Source: Bacteroidota bacterium (GTDB taxonomy: Bacteria > Bacteroidota > Ignavibacteria > Ignavibacteriales > Ignavibacteriaceae). Taken from it: a DNA stretch of 64,000 bases. Location of the stretch: NCBI GenBank assembly GCA_022573715.1, contig JACZTL010000002.1, positions 62,001 to 126,000 on the forward strand, written 5' to 3'. This document shows positions 54,983 to 63,020 of the stretch, piece by piece (the stretch's first letter is position 1; every line of letters starts with the position of its first letter). The notes beneath the pieces were generated by a model. That model did no database searches and was not told where the DNA came from. It saw only the letters and a list, made by a program, of their open reading frames with translations. The position numbers and the translations under genes are program-made.

Positions 54983-56374
54983 ATGTCAACTTTAATTAAG
55001 AACGGAAGAATTATCACCGCAGAACAAGACTACTTTGCGGATATCTACATAGAAAAAGAAGAAATAACAACAATAGGAAAAGACTTAAAAATTGATGCCG
55101 ACATTGTTATTGACGCAAAGGACAAATATGTAATTCCAGGTGGAATTGACGCACACACTCACCTTGATATGCCTTTCGCTGGAACAAAAACTTGCGATGA
55201 TTTTGAAAGCGGCACCCGTGCAGCAGCTTACGGTGGTACAACATGCATTGTCGATTTTGCCATTCAAACTAAGGGAAACAAAATGCGCGAAGCACTTGAT
55301 ACCTGGTGGGCAAAAGCAGAAGGTAAAGCAACCACAGATTACGGTCTTCATATGATTATTACAGATCTGCCTGATGCTGACATTGAAGATATGAGCGATA
55401 TGGTTAAAGAAGGTGTTACAAGTTTCAAACTTTTTATGGCTTATCCCGGTGTTTTAATGGTTGATGATGCAACAATTTTTAAGGCGTTAAAACATACTTC
55501 AAAAACGGGGGCTTTAGTTTGCATGCACGCAGAGAACGGAGATGTTATTGATGTAATTGTTCAGCAGGCTTTAGCTGAAGGAAAAACAGCACCAATATAT
55601 CACGCGTTAACACGTCCCACAACAGCCGAAGCGGAAGCAGTAAACAGAGCCATTGCTTTAGCTGAAATGGCGGACGCACCTATTTATATTGTTCACTTAT
55701 CATCAAATGATGCGCTTGAAAAAGTTGCGGAAGCAAGAGACAAAGGTCTGCCCGCTTATGCAGAAACCTGCCCGCAATATCTTTTCTTATCAATAGAAGA
55801 CGATATGAACAAACCCGGCTTTGAAGACGCAAAAGTTGTCTTTACTCCTCCGTTAAGAGAGAAATGGCATCAGGATAAACTTTGGGCGGGATTAAAGAAA
55901 AACACACTTCAAATAGTTTCTACCGATCACTGCCCGTTTTGCTTTAAAGAACAAAAAGAACTCGGGATAGGTGACTTTACAAAAATACCTAACGGTGGGC
56001 CTGGAATTGAACACAGACTACAACTTCTATTTAGCGGCGGCGTTAGTGAAGGAAGAATATCTTTAAACAGATGGATAGAACTTTGCTCGACCAACCCCGC
56101 AAAAATGTTTGGTATGTATCCGAGAAAAGGCACCATTGCTATAGGAACTGATGCTGATATTGTGATTTGGGATCCTAAAAAAGAATACACAATCTCCGCA
56201 AGTACACATCATATGTGCACGGATTACTCAATGTTCGAAGGCAGGAAAATAAAAGGAAACGCCGAAACAGTTATTTCGCGTGGTGAAATAATTGTAAAGG
56301 ATAATGAATTCTTAGGAAAACCCGGAAGAGGTAAATTCATAAAAAGAGATACATACGGAACTGCGTGGCAGTAA
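54983..56374 (+). CDS. hydA: Dihydropyrimidinase
   Basis: The 463-residue amidohydrolase opens dihydrouracil or hydantoin rings. Zinc ligands are H58 and H60 (GGIDAHTHLDMPF), the carboxylated Lys149 in SFKLFMAYPG, H182 (CMHAENGD), the His in IYIVHLSS and Asp in STDHCPF. GAGGAG precedes the ATG. It supplies N-carbamoyl-beta-alanine to the amidohydrolase at 49556. A hydantoinase or phenylhydantoinase specificity cannot be excluded by sequence alone. Confidence 0.93.
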   Translation: MSTLIKNGRIITAEQDYFADIYIEKEEITTIGKDLKIDADIVIDAKDKYVIPGGIDAHTHLDMPFAGTKTCDDFESGTRAAAYGGTTCIVDFAIQTKGNKMREALDTWWAKAEGKATTDYGLHMIITDLPDADIEDMSDMVKEGVTSFKLFMAYPGVLMVDDATIFKALKHTSKTGALVCMHAENGDVIDVIVQQALAEGKTAPIYHALTRPTTAEAEAVNRAIALAEMADAPIYIVHLSSNDALEKVAEARDKGLPAYAETCPQYLFLSIEDDMNKPGFEDAKVVFTPPLREKWHQDKLWAGLKKNTLQIVSTDHCPFCFKEQKELGIGDFTKIPNGGPGIEHRLQLLFSGGVSEGRISLNRWIELCSTNPAKMFGMYPRKGTIAIGTDADIVIWDPKKEYTISASTHHMCTDYSMFEGRKIKGNAETVISRGEIIVKDNEFLGKPGRGKFIKRDTYGTAWQ

Positions 56375-56397
56375 AAAAAATCTTTAAGATTGTTTTT

Positions 56398-56505
56398 ATG
56401 GAAGAAACTAAAAGAAAATTAAATATAGATAAACTATTAAAATGGCGGGATGAATTTCCAATCTTGCATAAATCAACTTACCTTATTTTAAACTCTTTGG
56501 GGTAG
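56398..56505 (+). pseudogene. Truncated N-terminal copy of the class V aminotransferase
   Basis: An ATG frame of 35 codons ends LKWRDEFPILHKSTYLILNSLG-stop. It matches residues 9-30 of the intact gene at 57892 (LKWRDEFPILQKSTYLISNSLG), with long identical nucleotide runs. The first residues differ (MEETKRKLNIDK), so it is a diverged paralogue, not a recent copy. Nothing recognisable follows. Confidence 0.8.
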
Positions 56506-56751
56506 TGCCTTTCCGTATCAACCAATAGTTGCACGTTAGCTAAACTCGTAAGTAAACTTCCTGAAGAAACTTTTTATAAGTTCCTATTATAATGCAAAAG
56601 GAATGTTGAATAATAAACTGATTATCAAATATCAGCGGAGGAACAAAAAATCTATTGAAGTCTGCTACTGTTTTCACTTGACGATTCAAGATTATTTAAT
56701 TATTTTTGTTTCCAACAGTAAACATATGTTTCCTAAGGTAAACAATTAAAT
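56506..56751. other. Non-coding stretch ending in paired operator-like sites
   Basis: No reading frame is supported. The first 100 bases may be decayed aminotransferase sequence. The last 50 bases hold two TGTTT-N8-AAACA boxes directly before the nucleotidyltransferase start. Confidence 0.5.
56707..56744 (+). promoter_or_regulatory. Two operator-like boxes before the MNT gene
   Basis: TGTTTCCAACAGTAAACA (56707-56724) and TGTTTCCTAAGGTAAACA (56727-56744) are 18-bp near-identical direct repeats, 20 bp apart (about two helical turns). Each is an inverted TGTTT/AAACA pair. They end 7 bp before the ATG of a protein with an N-terminal winged helix, which suggests autoregulation. Confidence 0.6.
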
Positions 56752-57369
56752 ATGATATTTTATCGTGTTTTAGACCAGGTATTGAACGGCTCATCACAAA
56801 TTGCAGTATTAAGGGCAATGCAGGATTCAAAAATCGGTCTCTCCGGAAGGAAAATTGCACGCCTTGCAGGGATCAGTCCGAAAGCTTGTCTGCAAGCTCT
56901 AACAAATTTAGAAAATCTTTCCATCGTCTTCAGACAAAGAGGAGGCAGAGATCATTTTTTCAGCCTTAATAGAGAACACCTCATAGTTAAAGAGGGAATT
57001 CTAACACTTCTTGAATTAGAAAGAAGCTACTTAAAACTATTATCTAAAAAGATAATCAGGAATACAAGTAAAAATTCTGAAAGCATAATTCTATTTGGAA
57101 GTGTGGCAAGGAAGGAAGAAAGTATAGAGAGTGACATAGACATTTGTTTTGTCTATTCCGATACATCATATCGTGAAATGATAATGAAAAAATTAGAGGA
57201 ATTATCTCCTTCGATAAAAAGACAATATGGAGCAACAATTTCCCCGTTTTTTATTTCTCCAAATGGATTTAAAAGAAAAGCAAAATTAAATCAACCGCCA
57301 ATTAATGAAATTTTGAAGGACGGAATTGTATTGTACGGTAAATCTATAAAAGTATTAGCGAATGGTTAA
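56752..57369 (+). CDS. Winged-helix plus minimal nucleotidyltransferase (MNT) protein
   Basis: The 205-residue protein begins with a winged helix (about 10-80: LSGRKIARLAGISPKACLQALTNLENLSIVFRQRGGRDHFFSL) and continues with an MNT domain holding the GSVARKEESIESDIDI motif (G116, S117; D128, D130). MNT proteins of MNT/HEPN pairs neutralise their HEPN partner, in studied cases by AMPylation. The added HTH fits DNA binding at the repeats just upstream. It overlaps the HEPN gene by 8 bp. Confidence 0.88.
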   Translation: MIFYRVLDQVLNGSSQIAVLRAMQDSKIGLSGRKIARLAGISPKACLQALTNLENLSIVFRQRGGRDHFFSLNREHLIVKEGILTLLELERSYLKLLSKKIIRNTSKNSESIILFGSVARKEESIESDIDICFVYSDTSYREMIMKKLEELSPSIKRQYGATISPFFISPNGFKRKAKLNQPPINEILKDGIVLYGKSIKVLANG

Positions 57370-57770
57370 AAAGACAAAGCGTGTTTCTATCGATAAAGCT
57401 CAAGCAGAAAATTATCTTATTATTGCGAAGGATTTTTATAAAGGAGCTAAAGCATCAATGGAACAGCAGAGCTGGAATGCTGCGGGTGTATTAATCGTTC
57501 ACTCTGCAATTGTATTTGCCGACACTATAAGTATAAAATATGGCGGTGTTAAGTCCCGAGGTGATAACCATCTTGAGATAATTACAACTTGAAGAAATTG
57601 TTTCATCCTCTGAAAAAAATAAAAAAGCTCTACATCAGCTTTACAGGCTAATCGATCATAAAAATGCTGTTTCATATAGTGGAAATATTTATAAAGAGAA
57701 AGATATTGAGCAGCTATGGAAATATCTTCATCGCTTTAAAGACTGGATAAATACCGTAATAGAAAAATGA
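57362..57770 (+). pseudogene. HEPN-domain toxin-like gene with a frameshift
   Basis: The first frame gives 76 residues (DKAQAENYLIIAKDFYKGAKASMEQQSWNAAGVLIVHSAIVFADTISI...) and stops at 57590. The continuation is one frame away: LEEIVSSSEKNKKALHQLYRLIDHKNAVSYSGNIYKEKDIEQLWKYLHRFKDWI, ending at 57770. Together they form a HEPN domain of about 135 residues. RLIDH holds a plausible HEPN Arg/His pair. A one-base change near 57580-57590 splits it. It is either inactivated, a sequencing error, or less likely a programmed shift. Confidence 0.75.
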
Positions 57771-57891
57771 TCTTTTTCTAAGTATGTGTTTCATTTTCAA
57801 TGAATCTTTTTGAGAAAAACAAATCTTTCTTAAATTATTATTAATTTTTTCATACATTAAAACTATATTCAAATATTTTTAGACGGAATAT

Positions 57892-59046
57892 ATGGAAAGA
57901 TATACAGACGAACTTTTAAAATGGCGGGATGAATTTCCGATCTTGCAGAAATCAACTTACCTTATTTCAAACTCACTCGGTGCAATGCCCAGGGGCGTAT
58001 ACGAAAAAATGAAAGAGTACGCTGATTCTTGGGCAAACTTGGGTGTAAAAGCCTGGCAGGAATCGTGGTGGGAGTTATCATTGACGACAGGTAATTTAAT
58101 AGCCCCACTCATAGGTGCAGGGCTAAACGAAATTACAATGCACCCGAATGTTTCATTGATTCAATCAATAATTATTTCATCATTTAAATTTGAAGGCAAA
58201 AGAAATAAAGTAATTTATACGGATCTCGAATTTCCCTCCGATATGTACGTTTACCAAAAATTAGCAAAATCCAAAGGTGCCGAAATTCAAATTATTAAAT
58301 CGGAAGACGGATTTACCCCGCCGACAGAAAAATTAATAGAAACAATTGATGAAAATACATTGCTTGTTCCAGTTTCTCACGTTCTTTTTAAAAATGCCTA
58401 CAAAATGGATATTAAATCTATAGTTAAAAAAGCACATTCGGTAGGTGCGATAGTAGTGCTCGATGCCTATCATTCGGTGGGTACGGTAGAAGTTGATGTT
58501 AATGAATTGGGTGTTGATATTTTGATGGGCGGCGTGTTAAAGTGGTTGTGCGGAGGACCCGGCGGTGCATTTTTATGGGTGAAACAGGAGCTGCGTGAAA
58601 AACTTGAACCAGAAGTTACTGGTTGGCTTGCTCACAAAAATCCGTTTGCCTTTGAAAAAGAAATGAAATATACAAACTCAGCTTATAGATTTATGAACGG
58701 CACACCGACGATTCCTTCATTTTATGCCGCACAGGAAGGACCGAAAATAATAAACAAAATTGGTATTGATAAAATCAGAAATAAATCAATTCATCAAACC
58801 GGAATAATAATTGAAAAAGCAGAATCAGCAGGTTACAAAATTAACACACCTAAAGACCTTAATTTAAGAGGCGGTACTGTTTCAATAGATATGCCTAACT
58901 CGTTCGAAATTTCAAAAGAACTTTCGGATAAAAATATAATGATTGATTTTCGTCCAGGTACGGGAATTAGAATTGCTCCTCACTTTTATAACACGGATGA
59001 AGAAATAGATATTTTGTTTGATGCGATAAAAGAAATAAAAAAATAA
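57892..59046 (+). CDS. Class V aminotransferase, kynureninase-like
   Basis: The 384-residue PLP enzyme has VIYTDLEFPSDMYV, the cofactor Asp/His in VVLDAYHSVGTV (D191, H194) and the Schiff-base lysine K217 in MGGVLKWLCGGPGGAFLWV. The pattern resembles kynureninase and related cysteine-desulfurase-fold lyases rather than IscS. Inside a nucleobase catabolism cluster it might process an amino acid released from purine or pyrimidine breakdown. The substrate is unknown. A truncated paralogue lies 1.5 kb upstream, with an MNT/HEPN pair between them. Confidence 0.85.
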   Translation: MERYTDELLKWRDEFPILQKSTYLISNSLGAMPRGVYEKMKEYADSWANLGVKAWQESWWELSLTTGNLIAPLIGAGLNEITMHPNVSLIQSIIISSFKFEGKRNKVIYTDLEFPSDMYVYQKLAKSKGAEIQIIKSEDGFTPPTEKLIETIDENTLLVPVSHVLFKNAYKMDIKSIVKKAHSVGAIVVLDAYHSVGTVEVDVNELGVDILMGGVLKWLCGGPGGAFLWVKQELREKLEPEVTGWLAHKNPFAFEKEMKYTNSAYRFMNGTPTIPSFYAAQEGPKIINKIGIDKIRNKSIHQTGIIIEKAESAGYKINTPKDLNLRGGTVSIDMPNSFEISKELSDKNIMIDFRPGTGIRIAPHFYNTDEEIDILFDAIKEIKK

Positions 59047-59067
59047 ATTTAGGGTTATCTAAAGTAA

Positions 59068-59126
59068 AGACGTTATACTTGTCCGGTGAAGTTCGTCTTG
59101 GACGAACGTAAAAGGATATAACGTCT
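59068..59126. repeat. Nested palindromic element before the permease gene
   Basis: Outer arms AGACGTTATA (59068-59077) and TATAACGTCT (59117-59126) enclose GTTCGTC-TTG-GACGAAC (59091-59107), a perfect 7-bp stem. The plan matches the 42942-42991 element. It lies between the aminotransferase and the permease. Confidence 0.6.
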
Positions 59127-59170
59127 CTACAAAACATTAATAATATTTTTTTCATTAAAAAGGAATAATT

Positions 59171-60592
59171 ATGAGTTCTCTTTTTAATTCCGAATTGATA
59201 GAAACTGATTTATCAAATATTGGGGATAGCCCTTTAATTAATGAGGATTTAGCCCCTACAAAAGTTAATGAGAGAACATGGGGAACATATAATTTTGCAG
59301 CATTGTGGATCGGGATGAGCGTTTGCATTCCCACTTACTTACTCGCAAGCGGACTAATTGCAGGAGGAATGAATTGGTGGCAGGCTCTTCTTACAATTAC
59401 TTTGGGTAATGCAATAGTTTTAATACCGATGGTGCTTAACGCACACGCAGGAACAAAGTACGGTATTCCGTTTCCTATTCTTGCAAGAGCATCTTTCGGT
59501 ACTTTAGGTTCAAATATACCCGCATTGTTAAGGGCAGTAGTAGCTTGCGGATGGTTCGGAATTCAAACATGGATTGGGGGACAGGCATTAAACTCATTGA
59601 TTATTTTACTCCTTCCACAGTGGGCTTTTTTTTCTTGGGGTCCTGCTGTTGGATTTATGATCTTTTGGGGAATGAATGTTTACTTTATTGTAAAAGGTAC
59701 TGAATCAATAAAATGGTTGGAATCTTTTGCTGCACCGTTTTTACTTTTAACAGCGTTAGGTCTATTGATTTGGGCTTATAAAAACGGCGGCGGGTTCGGA
59801 CCAATTTTGAGTCAGCCAAGCAAATTTGCAACATCTTTGGATTTTTGGAAATTTTTTGTACCGTCCTTAACCGGGATGGTCGGGTACTGGGCTACTATTT
59901 CGCTTAACATACCGGATTTTACGAGATATGCTAAAAGTCAAAAGTCGCAGATACTCGGGCAAGCAATCGGGCTTCCGCCAACAATGGCTTTCTTTTCTTT
60001 TATCGGTATTGCAGTAACTTCAGCAACGATTGTAATATACGGCGAGGCAATTTGGGACCCGATTATTCTGCTTTCAAAATTTGAAAGCCCGGTTTTAATT
60101 TTTATATCTCTTGTTGCATTAATTATCGCAACCCTTACTACTAATATTGCAGCGAATGTTGTATCGCCGGCAAACGATTTTGCAAATTTATTTCCGAAGA
60201 AAATTAATTTTGTAAGAGGGGGACTTATCACTGCTGTAATCGGAATTGTTATGATGCCGTGGAAACTGCTCTCTGATTTCAGCGCGTATATTTTCGGTTG
60301 GCTTATCGGTTATTCGAGTTTTTTGGGACCGATAGCGGGAATACTGATTTGTGATTATTTTATTATCAGAAAACAAAAGTTAGAAGTAAAAGATTTATAC
60401 ATAAGAAATGGAATTTACGAATACAAAAAGGGTTTTAATCCAAAAGGAATAATTGCTCTTTGTGCGGGAGTTTTTATAGCTTTAATAGGTTTAATTGTTC
60501 CTCAAGTAAGTTTCCTGTATGATTATGCTTGGTTCGTCGGTTTTGCTATGGCTTTTGGTGTTTATTATTTGCTGATGAGGAACAAATTATAA
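59171..60592 (+). CDS. NCS1 family nucleobase/allantoin permease
   Basis: The 473-residue carrier has about twelve membrane helices. The NCS1 pattern is clear: NEDLAPTKVNERTWGTYNFAALWIGMSVCIPTYLLASGLIAGGMNWWQALLTITLGN, FPILARASFGTLGSNIPALLRAVVACGWFGIQTWIGGQAL, and SLNIPDFTRYAKSQKSQILGQAIGLP. It should bring in uracil, thymine, hydantoin or allantoin by cation symport. Context with PreTA and dihydropyrimidinase favours a pyrimidine or hydantoin. An AAAAAGGAATAATT site precedes the ATG. Confidence 0.92.
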   Translation: MSSLFNSELIETDLSNIGDSPLINEDLAPTKVNERTWGTYNFAALWIGMSVCIPTYLLASGLIAGGMNWWQALLTITLGNAIVLIPMVLNAHAGTKYGIPFPILARASFGTLGSNIPALLRAVVACGWFGIQTWIGGQALNSLIILLLPQWAFFSWGPAVGFMIFWGMNVYFIVKGTESIKWLESFAAPFLLLTALGLLIWAYKNGGGFGPILSQPSKFATSLDFWKFFVPSLTGMVGYWATISLNIPDFTRYAKSQKSQILGQAIGLPPTMAFFSFIGIAVTSATIVIYGEAIWDPIILLSKFESPVLIFISLVALIIATLTTNIAANVVSPANDFANLFPKKINFVRGGLITAVIGIVMMPWKLLSDFSAYIFGWLIGYSSFLGPIAGILICDYFIIRKQKLEVKDLYIRNGIYEYKKGFNPKGIIALCAGVFIALIGLIVPQVSFLYDYAWFVGFAMAFGVYYLLMRNKL

Positions 60593-60637
60593 AATTGTAA
60601 CCACAGACTTTATGTCTGCGAATTAAAAGTATAACAA

Positions 60638-61621
60638 TTATAACTTCATGTCGGTGTAAAGGCCGACGGTTACCGAATTTTTTACTTTTATAATTTCTGC
60701 AGCAATGCTTACGGCTATCTCTTCGGGCGTTTCTGCTTCTATTTCCAAACCAACTGGTGTATGAACTTTTGAGAAAAGTTTTTTATCTATCCCTTCTTCA
60801 GTTAATGAATTAAAGATGGTTTTTATTTTTCTTTTGCTCCCCATTAGACCTATATATTTAACATTTTTATTAATCACTGATTTTAAAGCAACGATATCAC
60901 TTAAATAATTAGAAGTAGTTATAATTATAAATGATTTATTACCCTCAATTATTTTACTGCCGACTTCATTGTATTTACAAATAATTATTTTGTCAGCATA
61001 AATATTTTGTTTTATTGTATATACGTCAGCTCGATTATCTAATACAACAACATAAAAACCAAGTGATTTTATAATTTTTGATACAGCCAAACCTATATGC
61101 CCACCTCCAATTACATAAGCAGTCTCAATAAAACCAACTTGTTCTTTATACTCCCAATTTGTTTCTTCATCCTTAAAATGAATTTTAGTTAAATTAGAAT
61201 TATTGCTATAACTAAAATCAGATTCACTAATAAGTAATTCCCCTTTTTTTCTTTGAGCTAAATTTTCAATTATTTGTCCAATTTTTGTTAGATGTTTTTT
61301 TGTTAATATTTTTATAATTACTGTTTGTCTGCCTCCACAATTTAAACCGGATTTCTGATGAATAGATGTGTTGCTGTGGAATAGTCGTTTAATTGCTGTA
61401 TCATTTTCTGAATTCATTAAATCTAGTGTAAATTCAGAAATATCATTTTCCATAATTCCCCCGCCAATAGTACCAAAAACTTCCGAATTTTCAGCAATTG
61501 CCATTTTAAAACCCTGCCGTCCGGGTGAAGAGTTTGAAGAATCGGCAACGATAAGTATTGCAATTTTTTTGTCAGCTTTTAATTCTGCGAAAATGAAATT
61601 CCAAAAATTAAGTGCAACCAT
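60638..61621 (-). CDS. XdhC/CoxI family molybdenum-cofactor insertion protein
   Basis: The 327-residue protein has the XdhC N-domain (KKIAILIVADSSNSSPGRQGFKMAIAENSEVFGTIGGGIMEND) and a C-terminal Rossmann domain (AYVIGGGHIGLAVSKIIKSLGFYVVVLDNRADV; VKYIGLMGSKRK). XdhC proteins load sulfurated Mo cofactor into xanthine dehydrogenase-type enzymes. It is the only minus-strand gene of the cluster and diverges from ygeY. Its target hydroxylase must lie outside the window. Confidence 0.9.
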   Translation of the reverse strand: MVALNFWNFIFAELKADKKIAILIVADSSNSSPGRQGFKMAIAENSEVFGTIGGGIMENDISEFTLDLMNSENDTAIKRLFHSNTSIHQKSGLNCGGRQTVIIKILTKKHLTKIGQIIENLAQRKKGELLISESDFSYSNNSNLTKIHFKDEETNWEYKEQVGFIETAYVIGGGHIGLAVSKIIKSLGFYVVVLDNRADVYTIKQNIYADKIIICKYNEVGSKIIEGNKSFIIITTSNYLSDIVALKSVINKNVKYIGLMGSKRKIKTIFNSLTEEGIDKKLFSKVHTPVGLEIEAETPEEIAVSIAAEIIKVKNSVTVGLYTDMKL

Positions 61622-61805
61622 AAACTAATTTATATAATAAAAATTATTGTGTTAAAATATAACCAAATTTAATGTCTAACAAATATCCATAATAGATGAG
61701 AATGTAACGCTAGCAAGAAACCAACAGCTTATTTTTACAATAATTTATATTATTTTTACTTATTTATTGAGAAATATTTTTATCATAATTATATAGTGTT
61801 GGAAT

Positions 61806-62990
61806 ATGAATCTTTCAGAAAAAATTTTTGATCTTGCTAGTAAATATGAAACATATACTTCAACAAATCTCTCAAAACTAATTCAACACAAATCATTAAG
61901 CAGCTGTGAAAAGGAAGTAGCATCTCTAATAAAAAATATGATGGAAGATGCCAATTTTGATGAAGTGAGAATTGACGGTTTAGGAAATGTGATAGGCAGA
62001 ATCGGCAACGGCAAAAAAATTATTGCAATAGACGGACACATTGATACGGTTGATCTCGGAAATATTGATCAATGGGATTTCGATCCACTTGGAGGAGAAA
62101 TTAAAGACGGTTATGTTCAGGGTCGTGGCAGCGTAGATCAGACCGGAGGACCGGCAGCATTTATTACAGCAGGAAAAATATTAAAGGAATTGGGTTTAAC
62201 AAATGATGTTACCATTTATTTTGTTGCTTCAGTTATGGAAGAAGACTGTGACGGATTATGCTGGAAATATATAGTTGAAGAGGATAAAATTAAACCGGAT
62301 TATGTAATTGTAACAGAACCGACAAACTTGAATATCTATCGTGGACATAGAGGAAGAATGGAAATAGAGGTTTCTTTTTACGGACTCTCTGCACACGGCT
62401 CTGCTCCGGAGAGAGGAAAGAATGCAATTTATATGGCATCCAAAGCAGCATTAGAAATTGAAAAGCTTAATGAAAGATTAATATCTGAAGAATTTCTCGG
62501 TAAAGGTTCTGTAACGATTTCTGAAATTGTATCAAAAAGTCCCTCTCTATGTGCCGTTTCTGATTTCTGTAAATTTCATCTTGATAGAAGACTTACAAAA
62601 GGTGAGGATAAAAATTTAGCTTTAAATCAAATTGAAGAGATAGTAAGTGGAATGAATGCAAAGGTTGAATTATTAAACTATAAAGAAAAAGCTTATACCG
62701 GATTGAAATATGGAATGGAAAAATATTATCCGACATGGGTAATTGAAGAAAATCACCATGTTATTCAAAATGGAGTTAAAACCTATCGAGAATTATTTGG
62801 TGAAAGTCCTGTTGTTGATAAATGGACTTTTTCTACGAATGGAGTTGTAATAAATGGAATTTATGATATCCCTGTAATTGGATTCGGTCCGGGAAATGAA
62901 GTTATGGCCCATGCCCCGAATGAGAAGGTCCCAATTGAACATCTTGTTAAAGCTTCTGCATTTTATGCATACTATTGTTCTATTATTTAA
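61806..62990 (+). CDS. ygeY: YgeY-type M20 metallohydrolase
   Basis: The 394-residue M20-family dinuclear zinc enzyme has AIDGHIDTVDLGN, GRGSVDQTGGPAAFI, VMEEDCDGLCWKYI and the dimerisation domain (TEPTNLNIYRGHRGRMEIEVSFYGLSAHGSAPERGKNAIYMASK). The VMEEDCDG...TEPT..IYRGHRGR string is that of the YgeY 'selenium metabolism hydrolase' group, which neighbours YgeW and xanthine-dehydrogenase genes in E. coli. It probably cleaves an N-acyl or ureido amino acid in purine breakdown. It lies 30 bp ahead of the ygeW-like gene. Confidence 0.88.
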   Translation: MNLSEKIFDLASKYETYTSTNLSKLIQHKSLSSCEKEVASLIKNMMEDANFDEVRIDGLGNVIGRIGNGKKIIAIDGHIDTVDLGNIDQWDFDPLGGEIKDGYVQGRGSVDQTGGPAAFITAGKILKELGLTNDVTIYFVASVMEEDCDGLCWKYIVEEDKIKPDYVIVTEPTNLNIYRGHRGRMEIEVSFYGLSAHGSAPERGKNAIYMASKAALEIEKLNERLISEEFLGKGSVTISEIVSKSPSLCAVSDFCKFHLDRRLTKGEDKNLALNQIEEIVSGMNAKVELLNYKEKAYTGLKYGMEKYYPTWVIEENHHVIQNGVKTYRELFGESPVVDKWTFSTNGVVINGIYDIPVIGFGPGNEVMAHAPNEKVPIEHLVKASAFYAYYCSII

Positions 62991-63020
62991 TTTTTTTTTC
63001 TAAATATTGAGGCTCAAAAT

